From positions 21,267,106 to 21,331,105 of the forward strand of contig OX424560.1 in assembly GCA_949152475.1 (NCBI GenBank): DNA of 64,000 nucleotides, given 5' to 3'. Source of the DNA: Terebella lapidaria (Eukaryota > Annelida > Polychaeta > Terebellida > Terebellidae). The notes below the pieces were generated by a model. It was not told the origin of the DNA. It searched no databases and worked only from the letters and a program-made list of their open reading frames with translations. The stretch's first letter is position 1. Each line of letters opens with the position of its first letter. The position numbers and the translations under genes were made by a program. This document shows, piece by piece, positions 13,730-27,115 of the stretch.

Positions 13730-16700
13730 TTGCTCAATTTACTTGATTAAAAAAATATATTGGATGTGAACTGTTAAATAATTTAAGAATGCATGTTGTG
13801 AATATTTTTGCTGATACACCTTTTGGAGGTGCATCTTGGATAGGTCAATGGATTTTTGCAGACGTTGTATAACATTAGCATCATGTAATCGAAACTTCGA
13901 AATGATTCGAAACTTGTGATTGAAGTTGCACCACTGACTATGCTGGTTTGTATGCGTACAATATAAATTCGGAAGATAGAATATGTTGCGTAACAGTAGC
14001 ATCATGTAGTTTGTTTTCTTCATATTTTACGTAGAGTGGGAACACTTAATACTGACTCACAGTGTGTTAGCCGAGTGGATCTGAAGGCTCCGTGATCCTT
14101 CAATTTTTAAATGCACTAATGACCCACATTGACTGTGTGTTTAGATCTTGTCTGTACTTGTACGATCATAACTGAAGATCTTTTTTTGCAACGCCTTATA
14201 CAACTGGAATTGACTTACTAAAATCGTCATTCAGTGCATAACATTTTCAGATATTAATGACATTGGATTTGCAAAACACACACACCACCGTTATTGTCAT
14301 CTACTCAATAACAGACTAGTATTGAATTGACTTGATAAAGAAAGTATTGGATTGATAAATATATTGGGTTGATGGGTTTATGTGTCCCATATCTAGGTAA
14401 CTTCTACTGAGCTATCAATTTGCTATAGGAAACATTACGCAAGTGATGAATTATATATTCACCCAGAAATATGCAATAAAGGTTCTCCAAGTATCAAAAA
14501 GCGACTGATATGATTTATTACAGAAATGATAAGCAAACGCTGCCATTTATGCAAATACATGTGTAGATGTTATAAATGAGTGAACGTGACTGTTTAGGTG
14601 GATTGAAACGAGAGCCACTTGCCCACATTTCGGTTGTGATTGAGAACATCAGTTTATTTGAGACCAATACCCAAAGAATGATTAGGTCTTGTGATTAGAA
14701 GCCGATGTGCTTGCTCTCATACTTATTATATAACTTGGCATCATTTGTGAAGAAACTTATTCACCATCACAGCATTTATATTGATATTACTTGATTTTAT
14801 ATCCTGAACTGAACAACTGATTATCTTTACACATACCACACTGGAATTTATATTATTATCGATGTGTATTGTATTGGATTCATTCTTCCAAAATCTGGTA
14901 GCCCAGTGATTCATATGATTGTCTTGTGTGAGATGTTTTGTATTCCTATCGTGTTTCTGTTGTTGTAGACCCATATTCATCACATAATTATCATTATTTG
15001 AATAGATGCATCACAATACATTGCCTGATCAGCCCCTTATTGATAAGTTGGTACATACATTTTGGGTTGTAATTCACTTCTAGAAGCACCGAGCACAGTG
15101 TTTACTCCTGGTGTCACAAGGTGCGACCTAACCATGCTAACTCTTACCTCTTCCACCCACACCATTCTCACTGAGCTGGGTAATCGAGTAGTCTCTGAGG
15201 ATTTCGAGCTAGTTTGGAATCTTCCTCAACGGAGAAAACACAGGTTGGACATTTCAACAAATTAGATACATGTAGTTTAGGTTAGATAATCTATCGGATT
15301 TGCATAAGTCAGTAGGTTACAAGGGTGTCTCATGAACATGTAATACATGTAGACACCCGAAGGTATTTGACAATACCTTAGGGTATAGCCGTTTGGTTAG
15401 CCATTCCTGACATCTGTTTTACCACCTTCGTTTCTCCCGAGACGGACTGCACACTTTAATACCCATAACAATATATATAACATGTTTCGAATTGTTACCA
15501 GATGGAATGTCCAACAGATGAAAAAAATTGTAGAACCTACACACCAATTAAGGACTCGTATCTAATCCTGGTGTTGAATGGGATTGTCACCTGATACCAA
15601 ATTTAATTTATAAGTTTCGGTTCACGAAAGTATATTTGAAACACCACACATCAAGCGAATTATCATATTTCCCAGTCTTACAACAAGTTTGTGATCGTTT
15701 CAACCAAAGTGCATAAATTACATACACTACTGAAAAAAAGTTATGATGACTACCAAATACTATACTTATCAGATGTTGGGATTTAATTTGGAAAATTAGG
15801 TAGATCCGAGTGTTTGGGGATATCAGAGTTTTGTATCATGTTTTCGTCAGTGACTTCTCTGTAGAGTTTCATGTCATCCAATTTGTCATGGGCCACACCA
15901 GATACCAAAATATATATTTGACATTATGGCAGCAATGTCATGTGACAGGAAGCTCCAAGACGGGTGATTGTTTGTGTGATATTGTAATAAGTGTGCTTAC
16001 AAATTTTACAATTCGATTGTATCACCATTTTAACTGGCACGTTTTAGTGTGATGAGTTTGTATTATGTGTACAACAAACAGTTACCGCAATAAAGGAAGC
16101 ATGGCAAATATACATACGATTATATTGTATGCTAAATTGATATAGCATTTTTATCATGCGGTTTGCATAGAAAAAGATAAAAATCATGCATGTCTAAAAA
16201 AACACTGGAATGCAAATTTGGAACACATTGTCTTCCATTTCAACCACTGAACGAACTACATGACAAGTTGGTTATTTTTTACATCATGATGAGGATTTTG
16301 ACCCTTGGTCATTATCGGACATATGACAAACCGGCAACACCAAGCTGCGTCATGTGGTACAATTTAATAACATTGAACAAACCATTTCAGAGGAAAAGCC
16401 GTCTAGCTGTGACTACAATGATCAATAGCTGAAACAACCAGTAACTTCTAGAATTGCATCCTTCCCCGAAATAGGACGATACTTCCCATCAATACCATCA
16501 ACTCAGTAGCTTTTTGGCTTGTGATTAGGTACTTATGTACTTGTCATATATCTATTGCATGGGGTTCGTATTGGATTTATATTTTTTTTCGTAGGTTGTT
16601 GGGCAGTTGTATACTAATTCCATCAGGTGTACAGTAGAAACAACTACATTTAACACACTGTCTGCCCCTGATGACACCAGTGTGTCTTTGGATAAACTAT

Positions 16701-19030
16701 TTGGTCGGGCTTTGTTTCTGTTGCAAAATGTTGTACTTTACGTTTGTTATTAACATCATCAAAATCTGGATGTATTGGTGGTAATAGATTGATACTTACA
16801 TTCCCAGACATCCAGTAGCACACAACGATAACATACCTTCACTTCTATTTTCTTTCTTTTTTCAAACAGTGCATCAATACTACACATTTTGTAAGAAACA
16901 TGATGCATACATATAATGCATAGTTTTTTCTAGCTATAAATGCCATAGTAATCAGCTTCTATCAAATATTTCTGCTACAGGGGACATGTGGATATTAGGC
17001 ATTTTATCCCTAAACAAGCTAAGTAGCATTATGATTTGAACCATTTAGCTTTGGAATGGGATTCGTCTAGACATGTCTAAAACAATTGGATCTGTATTGG
17101 GTATTGAGATCGTTAGATGTTGCATGTTCTCTGCCTCACGGTGGAGAGTCAGCAGCAACATGATCCTTGGTTCCACTGGAATATTTATTCTCCAAGAGAG
17201 AGTACCTAGATCATAATGTATAATGCAGATTGGCAATGTGTCATATACCCTGAATTTTTAACTTCGTATTAGAGTAACTATATTAGCCAAATAGTAATCT
17301 CTCCACGATGTAAAAACGTACACGCCACAAAGCGCGAAGAAAATGTGGCTTTTGCTGCGCAGCCAATTGTCAGACTCCTCAGATATTTATTGCTCGAAAT
17401 TAACTCGAGCAGCGCCCACGCAAGCTATTCAAGCTAATTCAAGAACGAATTGAACAATATACAAAACCGAATTCGTGACTACTATGTTGACGTTAATGTC
17501 ATAGTACCCGACTAACGTGCCGTTTACAATACTAGGCGTATCTTGTAAATTAGCCTGTACTAAATAAATGTCCATGTGTTATACCACATAAACCTCTGAC
17601 CGACCTGAATAATGTTTGCTCCTCTCTATAAATGAAGTCTGATTTAGGCAGACTTCAAAATCCTGGGAATGGATGTAAAACTATTGTATCATTTCATACA
17701 AAGACTATCTTTGAACTTTGTTGTTGGAATGAATCATCTCCGTAATAATCACGTTCTTTACTAGGTAAATTGGTTGCTTTTTGTTGCAATTATTGACACC
17801 TATGACACATTACTCGCTGGGATATGTTTTTGCCATGCACGAAATATAACACGTGACTTTCGGTAATGAAACGCAGTAAAACTCCATGTTTTGTGCTCGA
17901 GACAAACCACAAAATGTCATAACACGCACCCTGTTACAATTCAAATACTGTGCCCAAATATATTCTTCTTTTGTGCGGCCGATCTTGCCTCTGAAGTCAG
18001 AAGACATGATTCGAGTAACTTAGCATTTAAAAAGTCGTTAAATTCGAGATTTACCTAAATTTCACCCTGTTCCTTCGAAATTGACTCCCTCAATCGGAAC
18101 AAAATGTTTCAACATGTATTTTCGAGTTTGTGCCTGTAATATTCATCAATGTCAAGCGCACAGGCAAGTAGGTCCATAACCATTAGTACATCAGCTATGC
18201 ATATAATCCTGGGTCCACTATAGATGGAAGCGTCTCAGCACACTACACAACAGGGCTATGGTTCATCAATATCAATATTGCCTAGGCCAGATGCATGATC
18301 ACAGACTCTGGATGATTATAATTAGTAACAGGCATCAACATCAAATACATAGGTAAACGTATGCTCACACTAATGAGTCCATCAGTAATGCATATATAGC
18401 AAAGGACACACATTGCTAAAGGTTCCATCATAGATAGCCCAGGGCAAATACATGATCACAGCCTCTGTGCGATTATTTTAATTATCAGTTGTCACACATT
18501 ACTAATGAACGATAAAGTGAAATGGAAAGGAACGTCCCATCACTACATGTATACACAACAGTGACAATTGAAAACCACTTGAATGCTACATCGAGATGTA
18601 ATAATTATATATATTACCATGTATAGATCATATATCTTGGCGTCTCGGTATAGTTAATACAGTACAACGTTTAAGCCTTGCCGATGGATCTTGATGAGCT
18701 TGACAGAATGACCGCACCTATAATTACAGTCACTCCGTGTATTTGGATTATCGCATTCCATAATTATATCTAGTGACATTTGTGTGCAAATGCACGTGTG
18801 TGAAATTTCAGAGGACACATATAATAACATCTTTATGTGGATGTATTGTCATTGATTAATCTCGAATTCTTTAGTATCTGATATATTTATTCGTAAAGAT
18901 TACTACATTGTTTGAAAATATTCACTGATTCTGGTATATTTTCGGTGAACGAGGACAAAATTAGTCATTACTGTTCACATTTGTTTCAGTGGGCACTCTT
19001 GGGGAGTTGCCACAGAGCAATTCAATGTAG
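13730..19030. repeat. Large duplication unit, right copy
   Basis: This is the paralogue of 7,825-13,729, estimated by eye at roughly 90% identity in its first 2.5 kb and less further on. It lacks the 10.48 kb and 12.93 kb insertions but has its own 312 bp insertion at 16,489. No gene was recognised. Confidence 0.75.
16489..16800. mobile_element. 312 bp insertion with 6 bp target duplication
   Basis: The paralogous site near 11,691 reads ACTTCCCAGACATCC without interruption. Here TTCCCA occurs at 16,483-16,488 and again at 16,801-16,806, with 312 bases between. Inside is CCCCTGATGACACCAG (about 16,665), followed by TTGGATAAACTATTTGG. This resembles the CTGATGA...GAAAC signature common in the tails of invertebrate retroelements, but the GAAA part is not intact. 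Family unknown. Confidence 0.6.
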
Positions 19031-19544
19031 AATGAATGGCTGCAATAGTCTACCATGGCGACAGGCCGGATCACATGAGACTACATGACCACTACTGGGC
19101 TCATAAGGAAGTGGAATCTGCTAAACATTTCCAAAGTCTCATTGGGAGAATCTACGTGCGGCTGGCACCCGAAATGTATCACTCGTAATTAAATGTGGTA
19201 CATGTTTATATTTGGTGATACACTTCTCCATTCATATGTGTCAACAGAGTCAATCACACAATAATGCGACGTTCCTTTCCACGAAAACATGGTAAAATCT
19301 TTAGTTGATCAAATAAAAGTGTAAAATAACAAAATTCACGTATTGATAAATATGCACTACATCTGATGACTTATCATGGCTGTAACTGCAATGAATGTAC
19401 GATTCATATACATTCCTATCCTGGTCTATACGGGGGACATTATAACCCAATTCGTACTTCCCGGTCTCTCTCGATGCAGTAGGAAATGTAGGAGAACTGA
19501 ACCTCGAGTTTTGTGATATTCATGACATTATTTGACCTTTTGCG
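19031..19544. other. Non-coding spacer between the two duplication series
   Basis: No frame, repeat pair or RNA gene could be supported in this stretch. It separates the end of the 13.7-19.0 kb unit from the first unit of the second series. Confidence 0.4.
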
Positions 19545-22500
19545 TCGTAGTGATGCTATGCCACATTTAATAGTTAACAGTTACCTTTTGTCTAAACAGC
19601 AAATATGAAATTATTGGATATATCAGAAAGGTCACATTGTGAAAACTTAGAGAATTGTTTTGGCAGTGTGGCGTGGAATGACAACATAATGGGAGTTGGC
19701 AGGATTTTATCACATGGGTCCATTCTTTACATATTGCTTTTCCTTTGAAGACACTTGAGTGGTGATATATTCCACGGCAAACGACACATAATCGTTAAAT
19801 CAGATAGTAATATTGTCATCTTTGAGACATGTTTATTTCCTGAACGCTTATGATCATGCCAATTATATTTCATGGAAACAAGCCCTGGGTTTTACATGCC
19901 CTGGAAACTCTGACAATGCATAGAATATGCTTGATTGCCTCTTCCACAATACATCTTTGATCTTTAAGAATACACACCAGGCTTTGTCCACTTTTATCCG
20001 TATAAGATACAATATGGCGTCTTTCTCAAACATTAAGGTTTATTCGAACAACGCTCTATAGATATTAAAAAATGGATATACAAGTAAAATATGGTGTCCT
20101 TCCAGTAAAAATAAAATGTTGTTCAGAAGTAGCATCATGTTTCTTATTTCATAGAGTAGGTAGCACTTCATACTGACACTTACAGTGTGTGGATCTGAAG
20201 ACTCTTTTATCGTCAGTTAATAAATGGACTAATGGCCCACAATGGATGTGTGTTTAGAACTTGCTTGTACTAGCACTATCCCAGAAGAGAAAGAAAAATT
20301 GATTTGCAGCGCTCCAAAAATTCTGCCTGAGATGTTTGTCGGACATCAGTAATGTTATAATAAAGATTCTGATCCAGCTGTTTGGCTATCGACATGACAT
20401 GACTCATGTATTCATAATAATAATAAATAATATAATGCCTTGGATTCATGACAAATTTGCTAAGATTCATTACTGGCCAAATATCTTAAATAATCAGACC
20501 TTTTACCACTGGATTATATAATAGAAATAGCATGTGGATGATGAGGCTCCACACATTACATATATATTCACCCAGGAAAATGCAATGAAGGAATGCTTCC
20601 ATGTCTAAAATAAGGACTGATATAGTTTATCATAGATACGAGAGCAAAACATGTCAAATCGATCAGATACGAAAAGAAACAATAAAGTGGGCGTGTCTGT
20701 TTCCCAAATTGTTGATACCCAAATTAGAAGATGAGAGTCTCTTAGGGACGATTTCTTGTTTTAAGATGAACATCGAGCTCAATTCAATCCAATATATAGA
20801 GTATCACTGTGTAAGATATTCATCCAGTTGTGTTCAATATCTGTTACATTTGTCAAATACTGGACATAGTATTCACCTTTAGTGACGTTTCACCTGAAAC
20901 CTTCAGGCTTCCTCAGACTAATGAGCTGACTGAGAAGTGGACTCGTCTACCCTGGGGGTGGCTGGTTGTCCAATATATAGAGGATTGAACATGAACGGTC
21001 CATAAATTATAGCAACTGTGGATGCTCTTGTGTATATTGTGATGTATTTTGCATCACATGGTTGATACCTCTTCTCCACCGAAGTCTGGCAAAACACTTC
21101 CACTACTCTACTAGTCTATTACTTCTTTTACTCTTGTAATCTATCGTAATTACTGTCATTGTGTCTATATATACATGTACGTATACTGTTATTTTTGGAC
21201 TGCTGATATGTGGCCACAAAGCAAAACAACCATGTGGCCAAATACTACATCACAATTTACGCACGTAGGCACACGGTGTGCCAAATATGGCAACAGGTGT
21301 GACTCAGCTCCTATCCCTCCCAGCCATACAACTTCTTCCTCGAAGACACCCATCATGTACAATCGAGCTTGCGGCGAGCAACAGCTTGGTAATCAAGTAG
21401 TCCCTAAGAACATTATCCAGGATTTGGATCCTCCTTATCTGGGGATATTATTAGTCTAGACATCTGAACACATTGCCGAGGTCAGTAAGTAATAAGGTTG
21501 TTAGATACCCTCTGGGGATTTGATTCACGAAGTGGCTTAGCCATTCTTGATAGCGGCCTCTTTCTCTTCACGTTTGTCTGACACTGTGATAGATTGTGCT
21601 GTATATGCTCGAGGACAGTGGATATTTCATATCTCAGAGAAAGACAGCTGCTAAGTGTCAAGAAACACAATGTTGCGTAAATGAACATTTGTGTGGTACT
21701 GACAAACCAACCAGCACAGCTTATTGATGCACTATGTTATATTGATCAATGTAATGCTCCTTTTATATTTAAGAATCCATGGAAGCTCGTAATCCTGAGG
21801 ACAATATAATATTTAAAATATGCCCACTCAAGATTGTTTTATATCGCGAGAAGAGTGAATACTTTACATAATTGTCTTTACATGTATAGCAATTTTGACA
21901 GAAATAAGGATTGGTTTATTGGTCAATCGATTGAATTCTGCCAATTGTCACTTTGTTACATCATTGACATTATGTTGAAAGTTATAGCAAAGCCATGTTC
22001 TTCAATATAAATTCCCAACTTGTGCGTATCTTAATGTTACAGTGATCTAGGGTTCAGACAGTGCCCAAAGTCTGGCTGAAACGGAATCCCGGTGACCCTA
22101 GAGGGCTCTTTGGCAGCCCCAGACGATCAAGCGCGTGGCCAATGAGCATAAAATCAATAACATAATAGCATGACTATATTCGTGAAAATGTAAACTATAT
22201 GACCCTTATATTGCTACATGCATATATAATCGATAGTTTGGTTTAAAATATAGTGATTGAGCATTGCATTCAATAATTTTTCAATAGTTGAAGATGTGTG
22301 TCCCATTTCAGTACATTTGATAGTCATGTAATAAGTCCAAACATATATACAACTCCAAATATTGATCACATCCTGTAAGCCCGTGAGTATGAGCTTTCAA
22401 CACATTGGTAGAAGTTGGCAAATTGGCCTTCATTTACAAACAACTCACCACTATATCAAATTTCAATGTATAAAATAATATAATAAATATTAGATTGATG

Positions 22501-24220
22501 CCCGTAACACAATACATCCGACAGTGTTGCTATTATGGTTGGAAGCTGGCTGGCAAATAGGACATCACGTCAGTCTCAGAAAAAATACACTGGGTACCAT
22601 TGCCATTTTATCAAAGATATCCATAACGGTAACAAAAATCTTTCATGAATAAATGCTGTTTATTCAATACTGTTTGATACAAAATAAAAGGTGTCTGGGC
22701 GTCGGCTAATGCGTCGAGTTAAGTTGAGTTGTTTACAATATAGTGTTCATCATATAAAACAATCAGCCCGACCAATTTCCATGCTATATAGTATAACTCT
22801 CTGGGTCGTCCTAACCTGGCTTATTATAGATGGACAGACATGTCGTGCATGCTGACACGTGTCCGCTTTGCTGCAGTAGGGAATATATTGAGTGGGCGGA
22901 TCAGTGCATTATATAACTTGCTGATATCTGAGGGTTACAATTTCTCGAGAATTGGAGATACATGTGATAAAACTAAATGTTATGATTTTTAACGTGATGA
23001 AAAAAAGTTACTGCAATATTGAGCATTCTTTCATTAGTTGAAATATCGTATTATGGTTCAATGCTAGACGAGAGAGATACGTAGTAATATGCCCGTGCCA
23101 GCGAGTGAGATTAAGCGACGCTCTCCATTATAAAACAGATCACCGAAGCCAGATCACGCCATTTTCACATGCTTTGATGAAATGTCTCATTTTTTCCACG
23201 TGATGTCTTCCATCTAGTAGCGCTCGGAAATACCATAACATATTTGTTGATTCAAATTAACTCCAAATTACAGTGTCATCCATTAATTCGGAGCCACCAA
23301 AAAGTAGTGACACATTTCAAGCTGTTGTGCAGCCAATGGGATATTGAAGTATGATATACTTGTTTCTTATTTTTTTCCACATTCTGAGATTCTGGACTAC
23401 CAATTAATTTGATAGTATAGATTCTGAAGTGTCATATGACCATACAAGTGATCCGGATTTGCTCATCTAGATCTAGGACTTTCATTCCTGATCTGTGGGC
23501 GAACACGGACCTCGAATTTTTTCCATGAATGTTTTTTTTTATTCAATATCCTCATCCACCTTGTAAGATTCTGAACAGTAAATGTTTTGAAGATGAATAT
23601 ATTCCCAAGGAAAGGGATTCAACGAACGTATGTCCCCCCGAGATTAAATGATATATGATCCAGAACAAGTGGAAGATCCAGTCAAATCGTTACGACTGTC
23701 ACTCTTATTGTAACCCAAATGTAGCGTGTAAGTTTTGTCACTAGGTTTATAGAGAATATACACTCAAAATCTTGTGACTGCAATACCAAATTGTGGTAAT
23801 CAAGACCTCACTAAAGTGGCTTCAAATTAATGGATAGCTCTGTATGTTAGTGGCCTATTTCATGTCAGAGACAAAATAACCCACCATATCCACTTTTGGA
23901 AACGTGCGTGAATCTGACGGACCAAAAAGCAATATTATAGTATTCTGCTGACGTTCAATGTTTAATTAAATTAACCAGAGCTATAATAGATGTCATGTAC
24001 GACATCTTGACAAATCTTGGAACCCAACAGTCCTTTCACACACTCACTAATCTCTTGATAGTTTCGCCAATAATATAATACTAGACACCAGAGCTTCAGA
24101 CTTTATGTATTCTTGTATTGGCTGAACCAATTGTTATTGTGCGCTGTTTATGGAAACCCAGGAGATTGTACAAGAAATGAACATCACCATATGTGATATC
24201 CATGAGATTGTGTTGTGTTG
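19545..24220. repeat. Second-series repeat unit A
   Basis: This is the first of four diverged units, phased at a shared GATGCTATGCC-like word (19,550; 24,230; 34,370; 40,077). Shared landmarks inside are the GAAACACTTCAT-type module (about 20,118-20,280), the GTAATCAAGTAGTCCCTAAG module (21,210-21,470), a CAACCCCAGAAGATCAAGC-like word (about 22,110) and a CTAACCTGGCTTATTA word (about 22,810). The 94-codon frame at 21,175 is part of the module and is not conserved as protein in the sister units. Confidence 0.7.
20802..20968 (-). mobile_element. Short retroposon with 14 bp target duplication and hammerhead-like core
   Basis: TCCAATATATAGAG occurs at 20,788-20,801 and exactly again at 20,969-20,982, bracketing 167 bases that are missing from the sister unit near 35,660. 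On the minus strand the insert holds CTGAGGA, then a helix (CCTGAA pairing with TTCAGG), then GAAACGTC. This is the order of a hammerhead ribozyme core with one change (CTGAGGA for CTGATGA). Long exact target duplications indicate retroposition. Hammerhead motifs are known from Penelope-like elements and retrozymes; which family this is cannot be told from 167 bases. Confidence 0.75.
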
Positions 24221-24349
24221 CAGAGATGCTATGTGCCACAGACCATGGCCATTTACCTATTGTCTAGACAACTAATAGGAAACTGTTGCAGGTCTTAGAA
24301 TTCTCACATTGGAGAACTGCGTTGACAGTGTGGTGAAGAATGTCAAAGT

Positions 24350-25340
24350 ATTTATCACACGTATCTTCAAAGTTAAGTCCTGCAATAAGATGATAAGGTA
24401 ATGAAATGAGGTATTTTTTTACGGCACGTGCCACGTTAACATTATAGCACATCATATCATTGACTGTCTGGTACGGTGAAAAATAACTTTCAACTTCAAG
24501 GTATGTATGCTTCGCGAACCCTTATGATCAAGCCAATTATATTTCGAGAAAACAACCCCTGGATTCACGTGCTCTGGGAAACTTTGATATTGAGTACGCT
24601 TTGTAACAAATGACAACTGAAGTTCTGAATATGTTTCATGGCCTCTTCCCCAGTACATCTTTGATCAGAACTTCAGGCATACACACAAAATTCATCGTAC
24701 ACATTCGTTGTTATTGATGATACCACAATCATACAGCGTCAATCTCAAACATATATATATATATTTAAAAAGCTTCACGGATAATACAAAACAACCTTCA
24801 AGTAAAACATATTTTGAAACCTACAATTTTTGTGACAAAATATTTATCACACGCATCTTGAAAGTAAAGTCGATCGATAAGATGATGAAGTAATAAAATA
24901 AGGTATCTTTCATGGCATATGCCAAGGTAACATTATAGTAGGTCATAATGTTGACTGTCTGGTGCGGTGATGAAAATAACTTTCAACTTCAAGGTATGTA
25001 CATTTCAAGAACTCTTATCATCAAGCAAATTCTATTTCAAGAAAACAAACCCTGGATTTTACATGCCCTGGGAAACTTTGATCAGAACTTTAAGCATACA
25101 CACCAAAATCATCATACACATTCATTGTTATTGGTGATACAACATATATACAGCGTCAATCTAAAACATATCTGTTTAGTATTTTTCTATAGAAACGCTT
25201 CACAGTGAACACAAACAAATCTACAAGGAGAATATATTTTGAACATTATAATGTGTTGACATACAAGTGTAGTTATTATGTGGCCCTATCAGAGGAATAT
25301 CAGAGATACATGACCCAAGTATAAAATACATTAGTAATAA
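24350..25340 (+). repeat. Tandem duplication, period about 491 bp
   Basis: TTTATCACACGTATCTT at about 24,352 recurs as TTTATCACACGCATCTT at 24,843. ACTTTCAACTTCAAGGTATG recurs at about 24,486 and 24,976. Units C and D have this segment only once (34,465 and 40,196), so the duplication is private to unit B. The second copy is somewhat shorter. Confidence 0.75.
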
Positions 25341-25708
25341 TATGTTGAGGATTCACTGTGTTGAAATTTTATACAAATTTTGTATCACAATTTTGCATCA
25401 TTGAAATGGGATCAATTTCTGTGTTCGTTTGTATTTCTGTACATCTGATAGGAAGAAAGTGTGTTTTAGAAGTAGCACAACGTTTATTCCTCCACATTTT
25501 ACTTAATAGAGTAGGAAACGCGTCATCTAGACACTCACTGTGTAGAGTGAGAACTTTTTTTATAATCAAATAATCATGATAATCAAATATTTTACCACTT
25601 GGTTATATATGCTTGGAGAAATATCACGTGAGCGATTAGTTCTATTTTCAGACAGAACTAAACCCTGATGACATGTTTCGTTGCATTACTTAATGATTGA
25701 TATAATTG

Positions 25709-25789
25709 AGGCATTTCGGGAGAAATGCCTTTATGGTTTTGTCCAAAAAAATTGACATAAGAGTGTTGGTGGCGAAGCCCCCAACACTC
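25709..25789. repeat. Two strong hairpins
   Basis: AGGCATTTC (25,709-25,717) pairs perfectly with GAAATGCCT (25,722-25,730). GAGTGTTGGTGGC (25,761-25,773) pairs with GCCCCCAACACTC (25,777-25,789) over 13 positions with one mismatch and a GAA loop. They sit at the left side of the composite insertion and may be transposon-end structures. Confidence 0.7.
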
Positions 25790-25914
25790 TGAATGTCTAT
25801 GTGCTGACTGTTTTATGGAGGTTACATGCCAACCTATCGACGCCCGTTTTGGTATGTAAACGTTTAGACACCTACTTCAAATGAGGATTTTCTTCGTCCT
25901 TGACATAAAATCTC

Positions 25915-26210
25915 TCGGATTGATGGCAAACTTTGAATATTCCACAGATGTATAATGTAAAAATCAATGTGTCAGGTTTGAGAAAATTACGCAAAATGCT
26001 CAGATCGTTTTGAAAACTTCAAAATGGCGGAGCCAATGGAAATTGACGTTCCCAGAATGCAAAGCAAAGTTTACCGCAATGACGCATATTTTGGAATACA
26101 CAATTTTCCGTGCAGCAATTTGTGCATGCATACATGTAAGTTTGTGTGGTATTCTTCGGTGTTATGGAGTAAACACAACGATTCGTCTGCAATGCCACAG
26201 CTACATTTAC
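25915..26210 (+). repeat. Dispersed repeat, copy 2
   Basis: This is the inverted counterpart of 7,040-7,345. It ends where the 150 bp tandem array begins. The overlapping frames at 26,010 and 26,024 are repeat sequence, not a gene. Confidence 0.7.
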
Positions 26211-26224
26211 AATATATGTGTGGC

Positions 26225-27115
26225 CCTAGCCAAGCATATCTAAAGGGCACTAGGGATGACCTTTGACCTTGCCCTTAATGTTTTTTGAGTCGGCATTTGT
26301 CGTTTTCATCGATGTCTCGGTAATGGTACGTCATAGAACGAAACGGACGTTATTTTCAGACTCGTTATCCTAGACAAATATGTCTAAGGAGTGTCTTATG
26401 GATGACCTTTGACCTTGACCCTAAATTTTTTGCTGAGTCGGCATTTTTCGTTTTCGTCGATATCTCGGAAATGGTGCGTCGTAGAGCGAAACGGACGTTA
26501 TTTTCAGACTCGTGGCACTAGACAAACATATCTAAGGAATGCTAGGGATGATTTTGACTTGGCCTGAAATTTTTTTGCCGAGTCAGAGTTTTTCATTTTC
26601 ATCTATATCTTGAATACTGTGCGCCATAGAGCGAAATGGACATTATTTTCGGACTCGGACTTTCTTTTTCGTCGATATCTCGGAAATTATAACGTGCAGA
26701 CATTATTTACGGACTTATGACCCTAGACAAACATATCTAAGGGGTACTAGGTATGAACTTTGACTTTGACCAGAATTTTTTTGCCAAGTCAGCATTCCAC
26801 ATTTTCGTTGATATCTCAGAAACTGTGTGTCGTAGAGCGAAACGGATATTATTTTCAGACTTGTAACCTTAGATGAACATGTTTTAAGAGTATTAGGGAT
26901 GACCTTTGACCTTGACGTTGATTTTTATTTTTGCTGAGTTGGTATTTTTCGTTTTTGTCGATATCTTGTAAACAGTGCATCGTAGAGCGAAACATACGTT
27001 ATTTTCGGACTCGTGGCCCTAGACAAACATATCTAAAGGGTATTAGGGATGACCTTTTCGTTGATAGTACAGAAACTGTGCGACCTAGAGCAAAACAGAC
27101 ATTAGACAGATATTT
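26225..27115 (+). repeat. Degenerate tandem repeat, ~150 bp period, about six copies
   Basis: CATATCTAAGG-like words recur near 26,231, 26,375, 26,523, 26,727, 26,873 and 27,024, each followed by GGATGACCTTTGACC-like, CGATATCTCGGAAA-like and GTAGAGCGAAACGGAC-like words. Spacing is 144-151 except for one interval of about 204, where a partial copy is inserted. All copies have diverged, so the array is old. Confidence 0.85.
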
